From Caprella mutica (lineage: Eukaryota; Arthropoda; Malacostraca; Amphipoda; Caprellidae): 64,000 bases of DNA. A model generated the notes under the pieces. That model worked only from the letters and a program-made list of their open reading frames with translations. It was not told where the DNA came from and searched no databases. The position numbers were made by a program, and so were the translations under genes. This document shows positions 21,392-34,714 of this stretch, piece by piece (the first letter of the stretch is position 1; every line of letters starts with the position of its first letter). The stretch lies in contig CANNZV010000119.1 in the NCBI GenBank assembly GCA_947561585.1, positions 1-64,000 of the forward strand, in the 5' to 3' direction.

Positions 21392-21906
21392 CCAGACTGT
21401 ATTTCTTGGTAAATTCCACCGACTTGTCGGTGGAATTTTTTTCCATTTAAAATAACATTCTGACAAAGTCAGTGGATTTTTAGCTATTTATTCTTAGGTA
21501 TGTTAGTTGTTACCATTAATTTTCGGCCAGTCTGCAGAATATGGAACATTTTTCTAAGACTCTCTTCGGGAGTTTTTGAATGAAATTTTAGAAATTGGAG
21601 ATCTCTGCGGGAGATTTTGAATTAATTCCTATGTTACCATTAATTTAGCTGCGGGAAATTTTGAATTAATTCCTATGTTACCATTAATTTAGCTGCGGGA
21701 GATTCTGAATCTGCTGCTGAGAGTCAGAGAGTAGCTCTCTCTGAAAATAAAGTCTCTGCGGGAGAAGAGACACATTCTGCAGACTGGATTTTCGGTGGAA
21801 AAATGGGTGAAATGTTGGTGGATCAGCTAAGTACTGGGGATTTATGGTGGACTTTTTCAGCTTTTTCAAAAAGTCAGTGGAATTTTGTGCACCAAATACA
21901 GACTGG
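21392..21906. mobile_element. hAT-like MITE, CCAGTCTG ends, type C, carrying a nested element
   Basis: Ends CCAGACTGTATTTCTTGG and CACCAAATACAGACTGG. A perfect 8-bp duplication TGAGCGTG lies at 21384-21391 and 21907-21914. Near the left end a hairpin is formed by ATTCCACCGA and TCGGTGGAAT. A second element (21527-21787) has inserted into it; without that insertion it is about 246 bp, like the other type C copies. Confidence 0.92.
21527..21787. mobile_element. hAT-like MITE, type D, nested in type C
   Basis: 261 bp with ends CCAGTCTGCAGAATATGG and ACATTCTGCAGACTGG. A perfect 8-bp duplication ATTTTCGG lies at 21519-21526 and 21788-21795. The interior has tandem copies of GAATTAATTCCTATGTTACC and then ATTAATTTAGCTGCGGGA. 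Confidence 0.92.
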
Positions 21907-24900
21907 TGAGCGTGCACGCTCACTTCACTAATTATTGACTAAAACACGGAAAAATGGAATTTTAGGGATTGTAAGTGTAAGCCAATTTTCAAGCCAAAAT
22001 TTCACAAAAATTCAAAGCCAAGCCAATTTGGCTCATTTTTTGAAGATTTGAGATTTCAAGCCAAAATTAACATGGGAACATAGTAATTAATTCTAAATTT
22101 TGAGCCAATTAGACATAGTATCTGAGTTTTGACCTTTTGAAATCTAAGCCAAATACCTAATTGGCTTTAACCGACATATAGTTCATCAGCTCCAGCTGAT
22201 ATTCTCTGGTGTACGGCCTGATCTAAAGATGGCCTTGGCGGCGCCCAATCTGAAAAGAAGAAGGTCTCCTAAAGACGGACCGACGGTCATACCAAAATTT
22301 ATAGTATTTTTTCAGAAATTGGGATTTGGGCGCAGCAAATACCTAACATAAACATGGGAACATAGGAATTATATAGGAGACTGTATTCCACCAATAAGTC
22401 GATGAAGTTGAGTTAGTTGACCAAATTTTGTGAAATTTTGGCTCTAAATTGGGCACTACCTACTACCTAACTGAAATGCAGAAAAAAACGTGAGCCTAAC
22501 TTAATTGACTAAAACATGGAAAAATGATTTTTTTGGCGTGCTCACTCACGCAACTTTCTAAAACGCAGAACTATGGAATTTGTTTGGCGTGCACGCTCAT
22601 GCAATTTTTTAAAAATATATTTTAAAAATTGGCTGGCACGGTCACGCAAATGTCTAAAATTCAGAAGAAAGAACTTTTGTACATGCCCACCTCACTTAGA
22701 GTATATGTAGTTCAGAATTATCAGATGGTTCCACATTTACGATATTCAAAAAAAGTATATATTTATATAATAATTAATAAATATATGTAACCTATTATTT
22801 TAATTGGTACAGCCGGCAATGATATCTCCAGGTGTCAAGGTTACCAACGTTATCTGAAGGTATCATGGATTTAATGGATACCAAATTTACGCGATCGCAG
22901 ACGCAGCACGCCATTGACTAAATTACAGATGAAATTAATGGAAATAAATTAGTGTTATATAATGTCTAATGAAAATATGAGTGAGTGTGATAAAAAATGT
23001 GCGTTAAACTAAAAATACTTCTATTTAACGGAAAATGAATATATATGAAGATAACGATTGCTTGATATTAATACCCAGTAAACATCACAATGTTAGGCCA
23101 ACGTTGGCCCAATTCAGAAAGAAACTCTGGGCCAACGCTGTCATGCCAGTCTCGGTGTATTGGGCCAGCAAAATCCCGACGTTGGCCCACCTCACGGATG
23201 TCTACCGGCCCTGAACAGTATTGTAGTGATCATCTTATTCCACTACATATATATTAACATATAATATATTTCATACTTAACTACATATTTAGCATTTCTG
23301 ACACAATATTTATACAATTAACGAGTATACAAATAAATATATAAATTACAATTGTAATTATGATAACTGATATGTATAACGAAACATTTATATCACACAG
23401 ATTGTATCAAATATGATATCTTATATATAATTCAAATATTACAAACTATTATATATGATTTACCTATGGCATCAAAGTGCACATATTTCTTTACTCGCGA
23501 ACACAAGCCCTTTGTTCTAAGACGCTGCGCATATCTTACCCTCAAAGATGCCAAATATCACCATAATGTTCCAATTTAAAGTTGAGAACCGTACGTATTT
23601 AATTTCTCTTATAATATTCAAAGCGTAGTAAAATAATTACAATTGTTAATAACAACATTTCTCTAATATAAATGTATCACGATTTCAACATTTTGTGTAG
23701 AATGTTATATCAAACATTCATGTTGCCAATTACCCTCTTTTAAGCCTATCAAGATGTTAGCATCTTTCCGCCTCATTTACCTCGGTCATCTCTAGATATT
23801 CGGACACGGTCAATTTACGTCTCTTATATAAGGTACCAATCCCTAACTGCGTATTACTATTGTGCCTTGTAACACACAACTGAGTGATTATTTAGGGTAT
23901 ATATTGTCATTTACAATATATACAAAGACTAATTACATATATTTACAGGATTATTTAATAATAATATATATTATCTGAATTCAAAGACAATGTGACAACA
24001 GCTTCAACCCCCTATATATTCTTCTAACGGATACTAAGGGTAAATATTTTCCTATCTATATTTATCACTTCTCTGCATGTAATATTAATAATAAATTAAT
24101 ACCATTATTTCTCCTTATCTCATAATCATATCAGTAGTTATTTTATTAATATACTATTTAGGATATATTTTAAGTAATATTCGATATGAATGCTAATTAT
24201 TCATTTCTCATATATTAATAATATTATTAGTCAATATCAATTATATATTCCCTTATATATATATAATCTTTCTTGATAACCCATTCAACATCCTACCGAC
24301 GTACGTATCAGGTTTTAATGAATTCTAGAACAGTGACCCGTTCACTCTGCCGTCTCGTTTTCTATATGAAAGAAAACTAGGTTTAACAGAGACTACGTCA
24401 TTCTGCTTCCATCATCCATGCCTAACTTTATAATAAACAGAAGTTCTATTTCATTTCTAATTATTTAATTAATACTTTAATACTAATTCTTTTCATCTGA
24501 GTAGTAGCTCAAATGAATTCATAACGAATGATAATTAGGCAATTCATTCAAATTATCATTATCTGTGTTTTATTAGCTAAGATGTATCGAACCCCAATTA
24601 TTCCAAACTATTTCTTTCAGGGGGTTTCTGTCTTTCTGATTGCTACTGGTTAGAATACAACTGGCTTCTGCGTTGATGAATACTGGTTTCATTACTACTG
24701 TTCTGCTGCTATTGCAATCACAGCAACTACTGCTTCTGGGTAAACACCTAGGTTGAATGTTGATGCTATTTATACTACTGCTTCCAGTAATAAACATCAT
24801 ACTAGAAAACCTTCGCATCTCCACACGATTGGATATCATACCGAATTCTCACTCATCTAGTATAACTGAGGAAGTCCAGCCTTCGTCCTAACTCCGAGTT

Positions 24901-27299
24901 AAAGATACTCTCGTTGCTCTACCTACAGTCACGCAATCTTCCTGGAACTAACTTTCCTCGTGACTCCTGCACAATATTTGTGTGCGCTATCTCTTACTAC
25001 ACGAAGCTGACGTACATCCTCCAGAGAATCTGAAGTCCACTCTCATATGCTAATTACCAGGTGATGTGATTTATTTGAATAAATGCCTTGATTATCTAAC
25101 TCGTAATTTCATTTCAATCCAAGCAATTATCAGTTTAGCCAAAATGTAATTAAATGGAGATAAAGTAAAATGGAGTCAGATATGAAAAACTAATAATAAA
25201 TAACTAAAGAGGTAACCCCCCAATCAATTACCAAAGTATAATCACGTATAAACGACTCATTAGTCATTGCCCATTGGTACCGGCAATACGTTGCTGATGC
25301 TTGTATCGAACGGACGCCCAATTACCTATATCTAATATGCTTCGAAAAACGATATCTATTCGTATACAATAAATAAATACCTATAAATTATTTATTGGCT
25401 ACTAGCTAGACACATTCGAAGTTTATAAAATCATAACTTTTGAAAAATAATTCCGATCGCAAAGGGTTTATTGTTACCGTGATAGAAACATGCATCTACT
25501 GGAAAGATTACAGCAAATTAAAATTTGCTTGATGATATATAACAATTGTTTAATATAATATAAGATGGAATAATGTGTTAGCTTGCGTACGTGATAGAAA
25601 CGTGAGACAGGCTACTTGATAAAAAATCTAAATTAGCGTACGTGACGATATCAATTGTTTAATTTAATTTTGAATTAAATGAAGTGTTGGAGTGATATTA
25701 TAAACTTGCATCACCAACTTACTGAAAAGATTACAACAAATATTATTGAAATATAAATATGCATGACGATATAGAATAGGTATTGAAGAGTTTTGATTAG
25801 AAAAAAAAATTATAAGCATATAAAATTGAAAATATGCTATCAAATTTGATGCGGTTTGCAGAAAAATGATATGAAACATTAACCTCTATCGTTGATTGAA
25901 GCAATAAAAAAATTTGCTTGGAGGGACCTTTAGAAATGTGGTATCATAGATAATTGTAATAAATAAATATATATGTAATAAATTGGAAATTAAATAGAAA
26001 TACTTTCTTTGAATTATTTAATAGCATTAAATATACCTACTTGTAATTTAACATCAACTACATTAGTGAGGTGATTTTTCTTATTTTAAATAAGATTAGG
26101 TACATTTTTTTCCATTTTTTACTTATGAAATGAAAGTAAAAATGTTAATAGGTAAATAAGTAACTATTTAATAAGTAACTTTGATTCCTGTCACATTTCT
26201 TATTTAATTGCCAATATTTAATAAAACAACAGAAGGGTAAGGAAGAATATAGCTTCGGCAATCTAAGTCGAAGCTATAAGTACACCTCATAGAGTTATGA
26301 TAAACTACTCTAGAGAGAGGAAGCGTTGCAGCGATTGCAGGACACTAGGGAAGACGGTGTAAAACTTTATTTTGTTTCAGTAATATCCAGTACCGGATTA
26401 ACATAGTAGCAGATGTAGTAGCTGCTATAACGGGCTCCGCGCTTCAGAAAGGCCCCGCGCTAGGTTAAGAAAAACATTTTTGTTTTGTTTTCTACACAGT
26501 GTTTTAGCAACTGCCAATCAGAATTCATGAGTAGCCAGGAAGTTTAAAAGCCTTGCTCAAGCTAAAGTACTACTTAGCAAGAATGACAGGAAACAACAGA
26601 GGCAAAGGAAACTCTACATCGTTGCTACTTACCAATACCCATGGTTCCAGATCTGACAGCTCAATCCAAATTGACTAGGGAGAGTGGCAGTGGCCTTTAA
26701 GTTTTACATATGAACAAAAAAGAAATGGGTAGAACGAGGCAGCTCAGAATGCCAATATATTAACAGTAACTTTAACAAATCAAAAATATTCTATGAGGCT
26801 GAAGGCTACAACAGATTTTGCAAAAAGCAATATTTTATTCGTGTTAGTATAATTGCAGCATATCAAAGATTTATTCCATCAAAATTTGTTTTTGTAGTCT
26901 AGCCGGGTAATTCATTTTTATCTAGCCTACCTATTTATTTACGTCATCTAACTACTTATTTAAAAACTGACCTGATGAAGTTATTTATTTAATCTAATCT
27001 ATTAATTTACAACTAATAACCATATATCAATTCATCGGATCGAAAACATTTCAAAAAGCAAAGATTAGTCTTGGTGATCAATTATTTTCTAAAATCAAAA
27101 TAGCATTCATATCACAGAAGCAAAAGTAGAAAATAAATGAACAAGTTAGATTTGGTTGCAGAGAATAAATACTAAATAGTCTAATCTAATTGATACCGGG
27201 ACCTAACTCGAGATTATGATTTAATAGAGTAAATATAGTGACTATAAAAGTCATGTAAATTGTTTGGCTACTGCTAACCGGACCGAGATTTCAACCTAC

Positions 27300-27790
27300 A
27301 CTAATAGTTGATATACATTTACTTAGTTTACTAGTAGTTGATATAACCAACACGAGATGTTGATATAACCTACACGAGTAGTTGATATAACCAACAAGAG
27401 TAGTTGATATAACCTACACCGGCTACACGAGTAGTTAATGTATCCTACACGAGTAGTTGATGTAACCTACATGAGTAGTTGGTATAACCTGCACGAGTAT
27501 TTGGTATAACCTACACGAGTAGTTGGTATAACCTACACGAGTAGTTGGTATAACCTACACGAGTAGTTGGTATAACCTACACGAGTAGTTGATATAACCA
27601 ACACGAGATGTTGATATAACCTACACGAGTAGTTGATATAACCTACACGAGTAGTTGGTATAACCTAAACGAGTAGTTGGTATAACACATTGGAGTGATT
27701 GGAGAAACATACACAAGTAGTTGATGTAACCTTGTTCTGTAGTTGTTTTAACCATTACGTTTAATTGGTTCAACCATCACGAGTAGTTTT
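27300..27790. repeat. 22-bp minisatellite
   Basis: About twenty copies of GTAGTTGGTATAACCTACAC then GA, or the TTGATATAACCAACACGAGA variant. It is cleanest at 27440-27680 and decays on both sides. Confidence 0.9.
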
Positions 27791-27939
27791 GACTATCACA
27801 GGTAGCTGTTGTGACCATCGGGAATTAAAAATAATCAACTCACATATGTGTTGTTTTAACCAAAGTCAATTTAACTCATTCTAAATAGTACCTGCAACTC
27901 ACCACGTAGGTAGGCGCACAGATAAACCATAAAATTTAG

Positions 27940-28393
27940 TCAAAACAAATCAAATATGATTTGATTCAACTAATCCTTTCTCTGTGTGTACACTCTTTGT
28001 TTTGATTACAAATTTTAATTTTATAAACAAACTATGCGTTTTCGGCCTATATTTTATATATTAATTGTTTCCTAAATTATATAAACGTTAATATAATAAG
28101 TTTATCCAATTTTATACCTTTACACGAATATTAAATGGATTTATTAATCCTAATACCTAGTTGACCATCAAAACAAATGGTGTACATTCTTTTTCTTCAT
28201 GCTGAAAATTTCTTAAATTAGTAAGTCGGAAGTAGAATAGGTTTTGTACAGTTTAGATTATAAAAATCTTTAAAAGCATATAAAATTAAAAATATGCTAC
28301 CAAATTCGATGCAGTTTGCAGCAAAATGATAAGAAACATCAGCCTCGTTGAACAAGGCAATAAAAATATTTGCTTGGCGGGGACCTTTAATTG
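27940..28393. mobile_element. Fragment related to the piggyBac-like/palindrome repeat family
   Basis: Shares long stretches with 59165-59575, for example AACAAACTATGCGTTTTCGG, TTTATACCTTTACACGAATA and AAATGGTGTACATTCTTTTT. It ends GGGGACCTTTAA, the same TTAA-type terminus as the element at 57974-58555. The left terminus was not found. A shorter related piece lies at 25780-25935. Confidence 0.6.
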
Positions 28394-30173
28394 AGAATAT
28401 TAAATTGGTTATTTGGTGTGATTAAAATAAGGAGAGATCGTTTACAGCTAACCTCTCTGATTTTCTGGCGATAACTGCCAATTATAGAACCAGTAGAGTT
28501 GTATAATAAATATACTGGTACATCAAAAAATCACTGGATTGGTTAACCAATATTTTTCTCCATTGGGCCAGTGTTGTTTGGCAACCGTTGGCCCAGTGTC
28601 GTTTTCATTGCATTGGCCCAGTGAGTAATAACACCGGCGTACCAATTTGCCAACGTTTACCGACGTTGGCCCGATAGTGCAATGTTATCAGGGTAACCTC
28701 AACTTCTAAATATAATAATATTATTGTAATTAAAATTTTATTTTAATTGGTATCCATGTTACCTACAGATAGGTATCATGATTCATGGGCACCAATTAAA
28801 ACAAAAAGTTATAAAATAATTATTATGTATTTTTTAGGGGTCCCAATATGTGGAACCGTCCGATAAGTCAGAACTCACTCTTAAGTGGCCGTGCACTCAA
28901 TTTCTCTTTTGAAAAATTCCGCGAGTTAAACATTTGCGTGAGAATGCGCGTAAATTACATTTTTCCGCCCTTTAGATAGTTCGGACAACGTGCTTGCCAA
29001 TTTTTTTTTCCATTTCGCTGCTTTCGTTTCCCATGGTTTTCCCTTGTTTTAGTCTACTAGGTATAATTATCGCGTGAGAGTATGCACAAATTCCTTTATT
29101 TTCCTTGGGCCCCGCTTTTCAAACAGTGGCATGAGCGTGCACTCTCACGTCGATTAATTCATTTCCGTGTTTTAGATATTGCACTAAAGTTATCTCTCTC
29201 AAAAAAAAGTTGCTGATGAAGATAGTAAAAGAGAAGGTGGAGCGGCATCCCCGGCATGTGGAGGAGAATGGGATGAGGTGCGAGGAGCAAGCAGGTTTAG
29301 AGTTGAGGTTCTTTTTACCGCTAAAATAGTTCAGTTTCAATTGATAATAAAAGGGGTAGGTGAAATAAAATTGAGTAACTAGATTAATTATATTCACGAG
29401 AATAAAAAGTTGACAAAAGTTATAATAATTTTGTTATTTTTGTGTGTCACTGTGTGTAAGAGTAGGAGCCATGTATAAGAGTATGTCAGTTAAAGCCAAT
29501 TAATTGGTTTAGATTTAAAATGGTAAAATCTCAGATATGTCTAAATCTAATTCACTAATTGGCTTTAAATTTTAAATTAATTCCTATGTTCGGGTCCATA
29601 CAATTACCGGAACGGACCATGAATTACCGGAACTGAGTTGTTTTTATTGAGAAATAGTCCTTGTTAAGTCGTATAGGTTTATATTAGGTCTATTTATGTT
29701 CCAATTAATATTATATAATTTATATTATAATTTTACCCAGTCTGGAAAGAAGATGCACTTCGATAAATAAATTTAACGAAGTTTTTATGGAGAAAAATAT
29801 TCTATTCAAGATACCTATTAACGACGGAAATTTGTTATAAAGTTTTATATTAAATATATTTACGACAGAAATTTATCAAAAAAATTAATTAATTAACGAC
29901 TGTTAGTAAGACTGTTACGACTCATATAAACTTAATGGTAACCACAATGTGACAATATTTTGTTTACATAAGGTCTACATCATTACCGAAAAAGATTGCA
30001 CTGAACTTCTTGACCAATAGAGTCATTAGAGTGGAGAGTTTTTAATGACGTCACATCATTTGATAGTGTGAAGCAGCAATCACAGCTCTTAGATATCAAA
30101 CTACGTCTAGAATGTAATGTTTTCAAAACATTGATCATGATTAGATATCTCTATTTTCGGTAGGAAGGTAGGC

Positions 30174-32215
30174 TAGGTAGGGTGTTTGTGCCAGTAATCG
30201 GCATACGCATACCTCTAGTAATCGGAATAGCAGACACATTGAATATAATTTTCTATATAATATATTATGGAATAGAGGCATACGTACTAAATTATTAAAG
30301 AATCAACCACCGTACCTAATTGATTAGTAATTTTTTCTAATAATTTAACCAAACAAATTAACAGGTAGCTTCCAATCATTGTCGGAAAGTCAAGTTATCG
30401 GTCAGTTCGTTGTATTTTTCATAAGAGAACGGTTCCTCTTTGAAACTCCTGAGTGTGTTTCAGTAGCTTTTAATGTACCAGGTGTATGTTTTTCTAGAAG
30501 TACAATTTACGATCTATCAGTGCATTTTAAAATCTAAGCAAACAAATACTTACTTTTTATTTAAAATGGTAGTCCGATCATTGGATTATCAGAACATCTG
30601 ATTTTAATGTTCGGACACACTGGCCGATTAAACAAAGAATCCATCCGTCCACACTGACGATTACTGGAAAAACTTCCCGTCATGCGTCCGATAACAAACT
30701 GGTATTTTAACTCATTAATTTAGATCGTTTCATTGACCAATAACATTAATGAATAAATTTTGAGATAGTTAATCTTGTATATTCTCCGAATAAAATACGT
30801 TATTACATATGATAATCAGATATGATTAATTTAACGTCAAATATATTGATATTTTGCATAATAATACCCACTTATATAGTGTCACGTGTGAATTATATAT
30901 GGCGTTTGTCAATAACCAAAATACGTAAAATTTAATCAGAAGGATTTAGAGTCAACAGAAAACAGGACTTCAACTCCAGGTTGTGACGTCATTGATAGCG
31001 ACAAAGAATGGTTGAATCTACATCACAATAGTGGAAGAGGGCAAACTAGAGGGAATGTAGACGGCATATATAACGGCATTTATTCTTTAAGAGGACATTA
31101 CTTAGGAACATAGCTTTGGAACTAATTCAATGAAAATCTAATTGAGGTACAGCATTTTAAAAATAATTTTTATCAGTAAATAAAATATGTTATAGACTTA
31201 TAGTTAGCATTATAATAAGGCTAAGATATCTGCAACTAAATAGACATGAAATGCGCATGACAATTACGGCTTGCTTTTATTTAAAATAGTTACCCCTTTT
31301 TTCAGAACTGTACTAATCAAAGAAAACGTATAGAGGCTAAAACTAAATTAATTGATATTACTAAATACCAATCTGAGTTTTCTGAGAAATGAATAAATTA
31401 AGCATTGATTGCCAATTTTAAAACATCTGAATATAATCTATGTATACTTGGCAGAGGAATCAAATATATGATAAACCTTATAATTTAAAGTAGCCGTTGA
31501 TTCTTAAAGCGGGTAATTATTTCCTCTTGCATGTAGAAGGTAGCAGTTGTATGAGCTTCAGCTTTTGTAAATAAATAATCACATTTATATTAAATAATTT
31601 AGTTTTCAATTCTGGTGTATGGCAAACAACAAAGTATACCATGTTCTAACTTTCGAATGAAATGTTAACACTAAAATATAACATATTTTTAACCATTGAC
31701 GAAGTGTTTGATTGTGTAAATCATTGTATGGGTAGGTTATAATAATATAAACATAATACTTACTATTACTTAGTACAGTAGGAATTACGGTAATAGAAAA
31801 AATACATGTTGATTGTTTAGATATTAGGTATGAATAAATCTATTACTAGTAATTAGAAGCGGGAGACGAATTATACTATATACTATTATATTAATCAGTC
31901 ACTAATCAACAAGTATGACAAACATTAGTTCCGTATGATTTTGATTGGCCACCTGACGATAATAGAATTGGAAGTGACCGAACATAGATATTGCTATGAC
32001 GATTACTAGCATTTTAGACTAATGGGACATTTTTACTTCTAATTGCATAAGTAATAACATAAATGTGTTTATGTGTAAAGCGATTGGAAAAATAAAAATT
32101 CCAGCTTTCTAATGATAGTTGCAACGCGTCGGTAGCGTTTATAAGTGACTTGTTTTTGGTATTTGTTTGTAATTTATCCTTAAGTGACCGATTACTGGCA
32201 CAAACACCCTACCTA
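30174..32215. mobile_element. 2.0-kb TIR element inside the hAT element
   Basis: Left end TAGGTAGGGTGTTTGTGCCA then GTAATCGG. Right end CCGATTACTGGCACAAACAC then CCTACCTA, an almost perfect 28-bp inverted repeat. TA at both borders fits a TA target. CCGATTACT-type motifs recur inside (about 30650, 31985). No long frame was found. Confidence 0.78.
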
Positions 32216-32482
32216 TCTAAATTAATAATCTAGGTAATTATTAAAGTAAACGGTAAACCAGATAGTGTATCATATAAAGAGATTATCTTAACTAATTTAC
32301 AAATTAATTAGTTATTGTAATTGATATTCATGATACCTCAAGGCAGCCTAGGTATATATATCATTGTAGTCTGTAGGTATCATGAAGTTATGAACGAAAG
32401 TAACTAGGTAGGCATATTGGGGTAAGTTACCAATTATCAGTCAGTTCCACATCATCGGTCACATAGGTAAGATGATAAGATA

Positions 32483-32742
32483 CCAGTTTGCAGAATGTGT
32501 CTCTTCTCCCGCAGAGATTTTATTTTGAGAGAGAGTTACTCTCTGACTCTCAGCAGCAGATTCAGAATCTCCCGCAGCTAAATTAATGGTAACATAGGAA
32601 TTAATTCAAAATCTCCCGCAGCTACATTAATGGTAACATAGGAATTAATTCAAGATTTCCCGCAGAGATCTCCAATTTCTAAAATTCAATCAAAAGCTCC
32701 CGCAGAGAGTCTTGTAAAAATGTTCCATATTCTGCAGACTGG
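32483..32742. mobile_element. hAT-like MITE, type D
   Basis: 260 bp with ends CCAGTTTGCAGAATGTG and CATATTCTGCAGACTGG. A perfect 8-bp duplication ATAAGATA lies at 32475-32482 and 32743-32750. It is the inverse of the copy at 21527-21787. It has inserted into a family A MITE, whose arms remain at 32418-32482 and about 33056-33107. Confidence 0.92.
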
Positions 32743-33363
32743 ATAAGATACAATGATACCTATTGATATCTACCTATTAATATTTATTTGATTTTTATTG
32801 GTATGCATGATATTAGGATGGCCATCTCCATTGGACTCAATAACCTAATAATGCGTACGTAAATTCCTCCCCATGCTAACACATAACCCCCAGCCATCAT
32901 ACACATACCCCAATTGCCCAGTTCGTTACTTGTCTGGTAAATAATTACCTATTATATCATTACCTACATGTTTAATACCGAAATAGGTAACACTGTCGTC
33001 TATCTATTTAAAAAATTATTATTTTACCTATCGTGTGTTCTCATACCTACATTTACATATGACCGAAGATGTGAAATTGACCGCTAATTCGTAACTTATC
33101 AAGTTCCCGTATGTATAGGATTTCTATTCTAGGGCCGAAAATGTTATCGTACGATAACTTAGAACTGGCCTCAGATATAAGAAAAAGTTAAGGAATTTAA
33201 CTAACACTTTAAATGGTTATTTTAATATAGGCTTACCACTTACTGTAATTAAATAACCTGTAAAAGTAGTTAGTAAATTATACAATATTTGTGTGGTCGG
33301 AAATATGGAAACGTCTGGTAACTTGAAACTTACCCTAGGTAGACTGGCACCCAATACTCTAGT

Positions 33364-33742
33364 TTATTAACTTATGCACGTGATGGTACGTGAACTTCTG
33401 ATTTAAATATTTTAAACATACGTTTTATAACTTTATAATTTCCTACTTGCCTAATAATGATTATGTAATTTCTATTTAAATTGTTATTTATGATACTTGC
33501 ACTCTTATATCGATAGGTATCCATGATACCTCCAGGTATCATGGATAGTACCAATCGCAATAACGAGTTAAAATAGGTAGGTATAAAGGTATAAGAGTGC
33601 AAGTAGCTATCATGGATAGCAATTTAAATAGAAATTACATAATAATTATTAGGTAGCTAAGTAGGAAATTATAAAATTTAAAAAAGCGTATGATTAAAAT
33701 ATTTAAATCAGAAGTTCACGTACATAAGTTAATAAACAAAAT
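33364..33742. repeat. Large palindrome with family A-type core
   Basis: Arms of about 180 bp mirror each other (TTATTAACTTATG, ACGTGAACTTCTGATTTAAA, ATTATGTAATTTCTATTTAA and complements) around the core GGTATCCATGATACC. It is predicted to fold into a very long hairpin. Confidence 0.88.
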
Positions 33743-34480
33743 GGCTGTCATGATGACGCGCTAATCTTAACAGTCTCAAACATGTATTGAACTTGTTAAA
33801 TATAGAAAAAGTTATAGCTATTCAATGAATATAAGCAGAGTATTAAGAATAATGGTTAATCAAGTTATACAGTATACCTAATTAACACTAAATACCTTTC
33901 TATTATAAGTACAGCTAAAGGTTTGAATTTAAGATTTTTGGCTCTAGACATGTACCGGACAACTGTCTTGACTTGTACATGTTTTTAAGTATTTACAATT
34001 AGCCTAATATTTAAGAAATAATACGATCGAAAAATTTAGATTTGAATTTGATAATTTATAGAGCACTAGTTTAAACATTACTGTTCTTTTAATTAGGTAT
34101 TTTGAGTAAATATATTAAACTGAAAGAATGTACATAGCCTATAGGTACTAGGGTAACTTATGAATTATCAATCAGTTTCACATCTTCAGGCTTATACATT
34201 CCTTCTTATACAAAGAAGCTAGCCATATCATAATTATTATTATTTTAATTGTTATCATGAATGAATGCCATTGATAATTAAAATAATAATAATTAGGTGC
34301 TATTCAGGGTTTCTGTGAGAGGAGGGAGGGGGGGATAGGAGAGCCCCCCCCCCCCTCCCTAAACCCCCTTCTTTCTATTTTATGATGAATATACCTTTAT
34401 CTGCTTTAGTCACTCCTAATTGATAGCTAGTGAATGAAAATTTTGCTTTTACCATTACATGATTATATAACTACCCGTAT

Positions 34481-34714
34481 TAGGGTCACGCAGGTAAATT
34501 GCGGCCCACTCACTAAATGCGGCCTCTAACAACTGAAACATCATAGCTTCAAAATACATGTCAAAACTTAAATTAATAAGTTATAGCATTCACTGTGCTT
34601 CTTTTGATTGCTATGCACCATTTTAATGTAATTTCGATTCAAGATGTTTTAGAGACTCTCTTAAGAGGGCCGCAATTAAAAATTAAAGGGCCGCAATTTA
34701 CCTGCGTGACCCTA
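34481..34714. mobile_element. TA-flanked MITE, TAGGGTCACGCAGG ends
   Basis: 234 bp with an about 27-bp inverted repeat. The left end is TAGGGTCACGCAGGTAAATT then GCGGCC, and the right end is its complement. TA lies at both borders. No coding capacity. Confidence 0.85.

Larger units (their letters stand above)
23072..28695. mobile_element. Possible large element bounded by GGCCAACGT inverted ends
   Basis: The left end reads TACCCAGTAAACATCACAAT and then GTTAGGCCAACGTTGGCCC. The right end, reversed, reads TACCCTGATAACATTGCACT and then ATCGGGCCAACGTCGG. The ends are similar but imperfect and no clear target duplication was found, so these may be two independent fragments of one MITE family instead of the ends of one 5.6-kb element. 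No transposase is recognisable between them. Confidence 0.35.

Noticed and set aside
21684..21923. 79-codon minus ORF
   Set aside because: It lies wholly across two nested MITEs; open by chance.
23072..28695. A single autonomous 5.6-kb transposon
   Set aside because: The ends are alike but imperfect, with no target duplication and no transposase; listed only at low confidence.
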